Assembly: GCA_022781015.1 (NCBI GenBank)
Contig: JALEUF010000126.1
Span: 1 to 11,111, forward strand
Direction: 5' to 3'
DNA from: Caryophanales bacterium
Lineage (GTDB): Bacteria; Bacillota_I; Bacilli_A; RFN20; CAG-826
DNA: 11,111 nt
Numbering within the stretch: position 1 is the first letter of the stretch; the number at the start of each line of letters is the position of its first letter. A program made the position numbers and the translations under genes. Below, in pieces: positions 5,344-11,111 of the stretch. The notes beneath the pieces are model-generated. The model did no database searches and was not told where the DNA came from. It saw only the letters and a program-made list of their open reading frames with translations.

Positions 5344-7416
5344 ATGAAAAAAGCCAAACTCACCCTCGGAATTGTTAGTGCATTAGTTGCAACCGGTGCT
5401 TTAGCCGCTTGTAATGAGGTCACTTATAATGAGGGCGTGGTGCTATCTTACACAGACGCCGCAGGTAAAGTTACAAACTATACCGCCGAAGAACTATTCG
5501 GAAGCTATATGAAGTCTAGCAGCGCTGCAAGCACCGCATTTAACAAGGTTCAAGAAGTATTAATCAGAAAATTCTACGAAGAACCATCTCAAGCTGCCGC
5601 ACTCGCGGAGTTAAAAACTAAAGCACAAAAGAAAGTCTCGGGTTTAAAAGACCAGGCCGAAACCAATGCCAAGAATAACGGGACTAAATACCAAGAAGAA
5701 TTTGAGAAGCTCTTGGATAGCGCCGGTGTTGATAATGTCGATCAACTTCTAGACCAAAAACTCTACGAAGAAGAAAAAGATAAGTATACCACCGACTACT
5801 ACACCCAACAAAACCTCGATGCTATCCGTGATGGCAAAAAGTGGGAAGGCCTCGAAGGCTCTGAAGATACCTATGGTCCAGTCACTAAAGGTTATCTAAA
5901 AGACAAGATGCCATATCACGTATCCCATATCTTGGTCAAGCTTGGAAGTGCTTCAAGCAATGAACACGCCCAAGCTACCATTTCTTCTTCCGAATCGAAG
6001 AAGTTATCGGATGTCGTTAAGGAATTAGCTGGCGCCGATAGCACTGACGAAACCGGCAAAACCACTTCTAAAGATAGACTTACATTTGGTAACATTGCCT
6101 ATAACCTTTCTGAAGACGATGGATCCGCAAAAGAATATGGCGATCTTAAAATAATGGATAAAGATACTGAATTTGTCCAAGAATTCAAGCTTGGCCTATA
6201 TGCAGTAGATGCCATTTACAACAAACAAGCAAACACCTATGGCGATACAGTTAAGAATAACTTATTACCATCCGCTGATGCTAAAGTTGGAAGCGACACT
6301 GTTACTTCTTTATTTGAAGCACGTGGAATTGGAACAATCCCTTACGGTGCCTTTGTTGCCTTAGGTGATGATGATGTTTCCTGGGCAAGCCATAGCAATG
6401 GCGAGCCTGACCTTGGATATGAAGTTAATAGCAATTCTTCTACCTTCTATCCACGTAATGTCTTGTTCAACAAATACATGAACAACCACCAAATCGCTGT
6501 CATTACCCCAAAATCAATTGATTACAATGACTTCCTTGAAGGTACTGGATCAGTTGCAACTAACTGGGCTTCATATAAGACGAGCGAAGTTGGAACCGAT
6601 AACCTTCCAGTTACTGCTGGTAAAGCTTCTACTGCTTATGCTAACTTACCTGGATTCCAAAACGATACAAAAGGCATAATCGATTTAGGAGAAAATGTCT
6701 TAACAAACGAAAAAGGACAAATCGTCTTCGCTGTTAGAGCCGGAACTTCCTCTTATCAAGGAATCCACTTCATCACCGTTGACCGTTCTGCCTTAGCTGA
6801 ATATGCCACCCCAACCGGTGCCTTAGCTACCGAAGCTGATTATGGAGATGGAAAATCAAGTAACGTTACCAGCCTTTCTGAATACTGGACAATGTTATCT
6901 CCATCAAAGGTTGCTACTAGCGATGATAAGCTTGGAGATTCCAATTATTATCCTTCCTATAAGAATGGTAATAAGATTGCTGCCAAGACTACATTCGTCA
7001 ACAAATTCCAATCCTCTGCCGATTCTAATTACACCGAAAGAACAAGCAAGATCTCTAGCGCTGTAAAAGATTACGACAAGAACATGGATACCTATATGAT
7101 CCAAGAATTATTGGAAGCCAAAAATACTGATGGAACTAAGAAAATCAACTTCAAAAACGAGAAGATTGGTGATTTAGTCAAGAGTTACATCAAATCAAAA
7201 CGTGTCAAAGCTGTAGAAGACAAGCAAGATTCCTTCGACGAAGCTTGGATTACCTACGCTGAATACTTGCAACAACAAGATGCCGCTAGAAAGATGAAAG
7301 ACGATGGCAGCCAGCGCTTAATCTCTGAAGTCTGCGCTATCGGATATGGTTCTAATGACGCTAAAGCCAAAACTGGCGACTGGGCAAAGGGAGGAGCTTG
7401 CTACGATGGAAAATAA
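5344..7416 (+). CDS. Surface lipoprotein with parvulin (PrsA/PpiC-like) foldase motifs
   Basis: Probable extracytoplasmic, membrane-anchored protein-folding factor. The start MKKAKLTLG leads a lipoprotein signal ending in LAAC with Cys23. Residues 85-150 are charged and helical, as in the N-domain of PrsA. A parvulin opening follows: VSHILVKL at 193-200, FGNIAYNLSED at 248-258, then SAKEYGDL and EFVQEFKLGLYA at 276-287. The parvulin end seems to appear only near 453-481 (LTNEKGQIVFAV, then YQGIHFITVDRS), leaving about 165 residues inserted. The 690-aa length is more than twice that of PrsA. The C-terminus carries Cys664 and Cys686, which could form a disulfide outside the cell. AAGGAGG at 5325-5331 lies 12 bases before the ATG, slightly far but strong. 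C-ending codons are commoner than in the suf genes, suggesting high expression. The PrsA-type assignment is inference from motifs; prolyl isomerase activity is not assured. Confidence 0.72.
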   Translation: MKKAKLTLGIVSALVATGALAACNEVTYNEGVVLSYTDAAGKVTNYTAEELFGSYMKSSSAASTAFNKVQEVLIRKFYEEPSQAAALAELKTKAQKKVSGLKDQAETNAKNNGTKYQEEFEKLLDSAGVDNVDQLLDQKLYEEEKDKYTTDYYTQQNLDAIRDGKKWEGLEGSEDTYGPVTKGYLKDKMPYHVSHILVKLGSASSNEHAQATISSSESKKLSDVVKELAGADSTDETGKTTSKDRLTFGNIAYNLSEDDGSAKEYGDLKIMDKDTEFVQEFKLGLYAVDAIYNKQANTYGDTVKNNLLPSADAKVGSDTVTSLFEARGIGTIPYGAFVALGDDDVSWASHSNGEPDLGYEVNSNSSTFYPRNVLFNKYMNNHQIAVITPKSIDYNDFLEGTGSVATNWASYKTSEVGTDNLPVTAGKASTAYANLPGFQNDTKGIIDLGENVLTNEKGQIVFAVRAGTSSYQGIHFITVDRSALAEYATPTGALATEADYGDGKSSNVTSLSEYWTMLSPSKVATSDDKLGDSNYYPSYKNGNKIAAKTTFVNKFQSSADSNYTERTSKISSAVKDYDKNMDTYMIQELLEAKNTDGTKKINFKNEKIGDLVKSYIKSKRVKAVEDKQDSFDEAWITYAEYLQQQDAARKMKDDGSQRLISEVCAIGYGSNDAKAKTGDWAKGGACYDGK
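7386..7396 (+). promoter_or_regulatory. Ribosome binding site that sets the second lipoprotein start
   Basis: AAAGGGAGGAG lies inside the last codons of the first lipoprotein gene, nine bases before the ATG at 7406. It favours that ATG over the one at 7421 and makes translational coupling of the two lipoproteins likely. Confidence 0.8.
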
Positions 7417-9013
7417 ATTCATGAAAAAGACAATTCTTACCTTCCTAGCCGCAACAACCATTGGACTAGCTGGTTGCTCTGATGTCGAGGCCGCTCTTCC
7501 ATCTTCCAAACAAGATGAGATGATCCTAGATATCGAAAACATCCCAAATAACAATCTTCAACAAATCTATGAAGCTCTAGTTACTTCTGGTGATACAAAT
7601 TCCGAAAAGATTCTCGACAATATCCTATATATATATGCTAAGACTCTATTCGGAAGCTTCTATGATGTAAAAAACGATGCAGGCACTGTTACCGAAGAAG
7701 GTTTATTCACCATCGCCGGTGATGATGCTAAAATCGCCGAGTTCATCAAGACACATTCCGTTTATGGAACTGGTGAAGAAGGTGTTAAAAACTGCAAAGC
7801 CTTCATCGCTCATATTAAAGATTCAATTCTAAATTCCTTCTATTCGGTAATTACCAATTCTAGTTACCAAAAGAGATCGGAATTCCTAGAAGAGAAATTC
7901 TATAATGCCCAAGTTTCTGAATTATTTGATTTAAAGAAGCCATCTAGCTTTGTTAGAAAGCAACTTGACGGAAACAAGACCTATAAAGATGCTGAAGAAT
8001 ATTTCACAGATTTATATGTTACCTATCAAGATTATATCGAAAAGAGCCTTCTCCCAACCGCTTTTAGAAAGTCCTTGGTTGAAGAATATCTAATCGAAAA
8101 GAACTATGGTTCACTTGGTAGAAGCTATGCCCGTAAAGTCCAATATATCGCTTTGCCTGATATTGAAAGCAAAGACGGCGCTGCCCAAAGATTAGTTAGA
8201 AGCTATTCTAAATTAGTCATTAGCAAGACCGATGATGAAATCAAAGCTGCAGTCGCTGGAATCGAACCAGCCTCAGTTAGAGACCTTCACTTCCTAGATA
8301 ATCTATATAAAGGATTATTCGAAGCAGGAAGCAAAGAAGAAGCCTATGCCAATTTGATTTATGCCGAAGCCGGATTCTCCACCGAAAGAGAAGAAACCTC
8401 CTGGGGCAAAGTCAATAAGGATTATAAAGGCCTAACCGATGACCGTAACAAGACTGGATCCACCACCGACTTCACAAATTCCGGTGCCTATACAAAGGAA
8501 ATCGGACTTGAATTGAAGCGCAGGGAAATCCAAGCCACCACCAAAGTCACCGAAGGCTGGTACACTTCTACTGGATTATCTGATTTAGCCTCTTCAATAA
8601 AGACTAGATTATTCAAGATTTCCGTTGCTAATGAAGTCGATTCATTAACCACTGGAGCCAAAGGAAACTTTGGTTGGAATGTCCAAGGTTCATATTACAT
8701 GATTCCTGAAACATATGAATCTAACGAAGCTTATCCATATTGCATGTATGATAAAGACACCACTACTTGGTATATCGTAAGAGTTGACGAAGCCGTCAAA
8801 GCTCCTAAGTTATCCCAAACTGGTGACGATAATTACGCTGCAATGGGTAAAAACATGCGTGAAATCGTTCTAAATGTTGCTTCCTTATTATCGGATACAG
8901 ATTCCTATAAGAAAGCCGCTAAACAATATTATGTTGAGAAGATGGCCTTTAGTTACCATGACCAATCCGTCTATAACTACTTCAAATCCACCTTCCCAGA
9001 CCTCTTCGATTAA
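7406..9013 (+). CDS. Second surface lipoprotein, possible diverged PrsA-like paralog
   Basis: Membrane-anchored lipoprotein of 535 aa. The signal peptide carries KK at 7-8, a hydrophobic stretch and the lipobox LAGC with Cys24. The ATG at 7406 follows AAAGGGAGGAG by nine bases and overlaps the stop of the upstream gene by 11 nt. The next ATG (7421) is too far from that site. I do not recognise a firm domain. Hints of kinship with its neighbour are the shared LFGS-[FY] motif at 81-85 (51-55 in the neighbour), a charged helical region at 155-235, and a short strand TWYIVRVDE at 454-462 resembling the last strand of a parvulin fold. The HILV-type opening is missing; KVQYIALPD at 244-252 sits where it would be expected. 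The C-terminus ends in HDQSVYNYFKSTFPDLFD. A partner chaperone without isomerase activity is the best guess; the function is unknown. Confidence 0.68.
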   Translation: MENKFMKKTILTFLAATTIGLAGCSDVEAALPSSKQDEMILDIENIPNNNLQQIYEALVTSGDTNSEKILDNILYIYAKTLFGSFYDVKNDAGTVTEEGLFTIAGDDAKIAEFIKTHSVYGTGEEGVKNCKAFIAHIKDSILNSFYSVITNSSYQKRSEFLEEKFYNAQVSELFDLKKPSSFVRKQLDGNKTYKDAEEYFTDLYVTYQDYIEKSLLPTAFRKSLVEEYLIEKNYGSLGRSYARKVQYIALPDIESKDGAAQRLVRSYSKLVISKTDDEIKAAVAGIEPASVRDLHFLDNLYKGLFEAGSKEEAYANLIYAEAGFSTEREETSWGKVNKDYKGLTDDRNKTGSTTDFTNSGAYTKEIGLELKRREIQATTKVTEGWYTSTGLSDLASSIKTRLFKISVANEVDSLTTGAKGNFGWNVQGSYYMIPETYESNEAYPYCMYDKDTTTWYIVRVDEAVKAPKLSQTGDDNYAAMGKNMREIVLNVASLLSDTDSYKKAAKQYYVEKMAFSYHDQSVYNYFKSTFPDLFD

Positions 9014-9024
9014 TAAAGAAGATA

Positions 9025-9030
9025 TATAAT
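9025..9030 (+). promoter_or_regulatory. Possible -10 box (TATAAT) before the HIT gene
   Basis: A perfect TATAAT lies between the lipoprotein stop and the terminator hairpin. No convincing -35 is found 16-18 bases upstream and there is no extended -10 TG. If active, the transcript would start within the hairpin at about 9037 and lack its 5' arm, escaping termination and reading into the HIT gene. AT-rich chance is the alternative. Confidence 0.25.
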
Positions 9031-9033
9031 ATA

Positions 9034-9062
9034 AGGGCAGATTAAGTTCTGCCCTATTTTTG
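9034..9062 (+). terminator. Intrinsic terminator of the lipoprotein operon
   Basis: AGGGCAGA (9034-9041) and TCTGCCCT (9048-9055) form a perfect 8-bp stem with a 6-base loop, followed by ATTTTTG. It lies 20 bases after the lipoprotein stop and 14 before the HIT start codon. It should separate the two transcription units at least partly. Confidence 0.88.
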
Positions 9063-9076
9063 TAGAAAGGTTATTT

Positions 9077-9493
9077 ATGAAAGACGTATTCTGTAAAATC
9101 ATCGATGGCGAAATCCCTTCTAGCGTCGTTTATGAAGATGATGATGTATTAGCGATACTAGACATCTCCCAAACCACTAGAGGCCATACCCTAGTCATGC
9201 CAAAGAAGCATTATGATTCCTTCTTATCTTGTCCCCAAGAGGAAATGCATAAGGTAATGGATGTTGCTAGACGTATTGGACAAGCCGAAATCTCTATTCT
9301 AGGAGCAAAGGGAGTCAATATCCTTACTAATGTCGGCGAGGTCGCTGGACAAAGCGTTCCACATTTCCATGTCCATGTCATTCCTAGATATGTCGGAGGA
9401 CAAGGAGGCTTCCAGATAACAATGAAAGCCCAGGATGTCTCTAGCATGGATCTTCCACGTCTAGCTCATCAAATTAATAAAGCCATGAAGTAA
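9077..9493 (+). CDS. hit: HIT-family nucleotide phosphohydrolase/transferase (Hit)
   Basis: Small cytoplasmic histidine-triad enzyme that hydrolyses or transfers nucleoside phosphates, typically AMP derivatives or dinucleoside polyphosphates. The 138-aa length is normal. The catalytic triad motif is PHFHVHVIP at 95-103 (His96, His98, His100), preceded by the GQSV loop at 91-94. The opening FCKIIDGEIPSSVVYEDD is typical of the family; the first Cys of the usual CxxC zinc pair is replaced by Asp or Val, with only Cys6 kept, so zinc binding is doubtful. GAAAGG lies six bases before the ATG. It sits downstream of the PrsA-like lipoproteins and convergent with yhaM. The exact physiological substrate cannot be read from the sequence. 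Confidence 0.95.
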   Translation: MKDVFCKIIDGEIPSSVVYEDDDVLAILDISQTTRGHTLVMPKKHYDSFLSCPQEEMHKVMDVARRIGQAEISILGAKGVNILTNVGEVAGQSVPHFHVHVIPRYVGGQGGFQITMKAQDVSSMDLPRLAHQINKAMK

Positions 9494-9522
9494 AAAAGAT
9501 GAGGTTCGCGCCTCATCTTTTT
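9493..9522. terminator. Bidirectional terminator between hit and yhaM
   Basis: AAAAAGATGAGG (9493-9504) pairs over 12 bp with CCTCATCTTTTT (9511-9522) around a TTCGCG loop. The A-run on one side and the T-run on the other supply a U-tract in both directions. The stem begins at the last base of the hit stop codon and contains the yhaM stop codon (9513-9515), so a single structure ends both converging genes. Confidence 0.88.
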
Positions 9523-10556
9523 AATTCGTCTAGTTCTTTTTCTAAGCTTAATCCTGAAGGAGAGGAAGAAACTTCTAGGCTAAATGGATTATAGAAGAAC
9601 CTATTGTCCATCGTCATTATTTTTGAAGTATTCTCCCCTTTTTCAGCCCCTTCATAGGCTTTATCTAAAATCATCATCTTAGCATCAAAATCATCAATGC
9701 AAGAAACGGCATAGGCTTCCTTAGTAAGTGGTAAGACAGGGGAGCCAAATTCATATTTGCCATGATGGGACAAGATTATATGTTCTAGCATTGAAGCCAT
9801 CTCGTGTTTATGGAATAAAGGAGAACTCTTTGTCTGCTCTTCTTTTTTAAGAGACTCGAATTCATGCATGCCTAGTTTTTCAGCCTCTTTCCTGACCTCG
9901 TAGAAGCCTAAAGAGATGTGGCCGATTAATTTACCATCCAAAGTAAATTCGGCGTTAGGAAGGCCCGACAATTCAATCATCTTGCCAAAATCATGGACAA
10001 GGCAACCTGCTAAAACCAAATCCCTATTGAGTTTTGGATAAACCGCGCAAAAAGATAATCCTAAATCCGCCATGGTAACGGAATGGTAGATAAGTCCAGA
10101 CTCGAATTCATGATGGTTTCTAACCGCAGCTGGCCAAATAGAAAGTTTCTCTAGGTATTTGTTAACTAGATTAGATACTAAAAGTTTTAAATCCTTGTCG
10201 GAAATTGAATCGACATAGGCTTTTAGCTTATTTACCAATTCTTCCTTTTTGACTGGAGAAGAGATAGCGAAATCATTTGGATTCAGCCCAAGAGTATCGC
10301 TAGTAACCTTAAACAAGCGGATTTGAAGTGATTTGTTATAGGAAAGTACTTTTCCTTCGACATGGACTACATTTCCTTTTTTTAATATCTCTTCTTCATT
10401 ATTTATTTCCCATAGACGGGCGGAAATTTGAGAAGATTGGTCTTGAAAAGTAATGGCTAGATAAGGCTTGCCATTCGTATTGACGCATTTTTTGCAATCG
10501 CTGACTAGTAATGGGCCAGAAAAGCTATCGCCATCTTTTAAATCAATTATTTTCAT
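9513..10556 (-). CDS. yhaM: YhaM, 3'-5' exoribonuclease with OB-fold and HD domain
   Basis: Cytoplasmic nuclease of the YhaM family, which trims RNA (and DNA) from the 3' end using a metal-dependent HD domain. Residues 1-90 form an OB-fold nucleic-acid-binding domain (GKPYLAITFQD at 29-39, then GNVVHVEGKV at 61-70). The HD domain runs from about 145 to 325: NHHEFESGLIYHS at 147-159, LVHDFGK at 186-192 with His188/Asp189, IGHIS at 211-215, ILSHHGKYEFGSP at 261-273 and IDDFDAKM at 287-294. These match the B. subtilis protein closely as I recall it. At 347 aa it is about 30 residues longer than that homologue, with extra residues near 235-252 and at the C-terminus. The ATG at 10554-10556 has AAAAGGAG six bases upstream and lies within the end of recX. 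Confidence 0.94.
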   Translation of the reverse strand: MKIIDLKDGDSFSGPLLVSDCKKCVNTNGKPYLAITFQDQSSQISARLWEINNEEEILKKGNVVHVEGKVLSYNKSLQIRLFKVTSDTLGLNPNDFAISSPVKKEELVNKLKAYVDSISDKDLKLLVSNLVNKYLEKLSIWPAAVRNHHEFESGLIYHSVTMADLGLSFCAVYPKLNRDLVLAGCLVHDFGKMIELSGLPNAEFTLDGKLIGHISLGFYEVRKEAEKLGMHEFESLKKEEQTKSSPLFHKHEMASMLEHIILSHHGKYEFGSPVLPLTKEAYAVSCIDDFDAKMMILDKAYEGAEKGENTSKIMTMDNRFFYNPFSLEVSSSPSGLSLEKELDELKR

Positions 10557-11111
10557 CGTTTTCTCCTTTTACCAAATTAGAAATATCATCATATTCGTAG
10601 CCTTTCCTTAATAGGTAAGAAAATATAGCCCTAGACAATTTATAACCGCTGTATTTTCTTTCATATCTAGTTTTTGCAATTAGGTAATCGGATTCTAGAT
10701 TGGATTTATTTTCTTCTTCGCTAGGGAAAGATAAGGCTTGGTTAGTCGCTTCTTTTGCAACATCTAGATCAAATCCTCTTTCTCTTAAGGCTAATAAAGT
10801 CTTTCCAACCTTCTTATTCTTAGGAGCCTTCAATAACCTTCTATCTAATACCTTTACATAATTTAAAGCCTTTTCTAATTCTTTTTCTCTTGGAAAAGAT
10901 AAATTATCGATTATTTCATTAGAAATCCCTTTTTGATGCAGATTAAATAAAACCTTATTTCTTCCATATAGCCTAAGCTCAGCAACATCTTCGGCATATG
11001 TCTTCGCATACATCTTGTCATCTAGAAGGCCTTCTTTGGTTAGCTTATCGATTATTTTTTGGGCTAATTCAACATTCGCACCTCTATCTAATATCTTTCC
11101 ATATAAAACAT
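10543..11111 (-). CDS. recX: RecX-family regulator of RecA, N-terminus beyond the window
   Basis: RecX binds RecA filaments and modulates recombination and SOS activity. The frame stays open through the right edge, so 188 C-terminal residues are visible and the true start is outside. The Met at 11013 is internal: the residues just before it read KEGLLDDK, the family's conserved GxLDDxxYA segment, followed by MYAKTYAED. Next comes a RecX repeat with the KGIS and I-DNL pattern (GRNKVLFNLHQKGISNE), and two further helical three-helix repeats with LRERGFDLD and LLRKGYEYDDI. The protein is rich in Lys/Arg, as expected. Its stop overlaps the yhaM start region by 14 nt, so the two are probably co-transcribed from a promoter outside the window. 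Recognition rests on motifs, without an alignment. Confidence 0.85.
   Translation of the reverse strand, partial: VLYGKILDRGANVELAQKIIDKLTKEGLLDDKMYAKTYAEDVAELRLYGRNKVLFNLHQKGISNEIIDNLSFPREKELEKALNYVKVLDRRLLKAPKNKKVGKTLLALRERGFDLDVAKEATNQALSFPSEEENKSNLESDYLIAKTRYERKYSGYKLSRAIFSYLLRKGYEYDDISNLVKGENDENN

Noticed and set aside
7318..7554. Minus-strand open frame spanning the junction of the two lipoprotein genes
   Set aside because: It is antisense to both signal-peptide and C-terminal coding sequence, with no ribosome site, and is best explained as a shadow frame.
9211..9447. Minus-strand open frame inside the HIT gene
   Set aside because: It is opposite the conserved histidine triad, and its Trp/Pro/Cys-rich translation looks like an antisense artefact.
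10543..11013. RecX as a complete 156-aa gene starting at 11013
   Set aside because: The frame continues upstream to the window edge and the upstream residues match the conserved RecX GxLDD segment, so that Met is internal.

Overview
The window comes from a low-GC bacterium with the standard genetic code (TGA is used as a stop and TGG as Trp). It looks like a Bacilli/Firmicutes-type genome, possibly one of the uncultured gut lineages related to Erysipelotrichales/RF39. That placement is inferred from the sufCDSUB gene order, the PrsA/HIT/YhaM neighbourhood, strong GGAGG ribosome binding sites and the AT-rich, CTA/AGA-rich codon use. No mobile element, CRISPR array, rRNA or tRNA gene was seen.

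Region 1 (1-5107, minus strand) is one tightly packed operon read right to left: sufC, sufD, sufS, sufU, sufB and the 5' part of mnmG. SufS takes sulfur from cysteine and passes it to SufU. SufB, SufC and SufD form the ATP-driven scaffold on which Fe-S clusters are built. mnmG, a tRNA wobble-uridine modification gene, follows sufB with a 1-nt stop/start overlap (TAATG). SufD is about half the usual length.

Region 2 (5108-5343) is the 236-bp divergent control region. It holds a candidate suf promoter and a candidate plus-strand promoter. Between and around them lie several inverted repeats and a 12-bp imperfect direct repeat.

Region 3 (5344-9013, plus strand) encodes two overlapping lipoproteins. 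The first (690 aa) has parvulin/PrsA-type foldase motifs that appear to be split by a large insertion. The second (535 aa) looks like a diverged partner without a clear parvulin core. A strong terminator follows them.

Region 4 (9077-11111) holds a HIT-family nucleotide hydrolase gene on the plus strand. It converges on a minus-strand pair, recX (running off the right edge) and yhaM, with which recX overlaps. One hairpin probably terminates both directions. The PrsA-like/HIT/YhaM association recalls the yhaM-prsA-hit neighbourhood of Bacillus subtilis.

No radically new system was recognised. The most notable points are the mnmG-suf coupling, the short SufD, the split-parvulin lipoprotein with its diverged neighbour, and the repeat-rich divergent control region.
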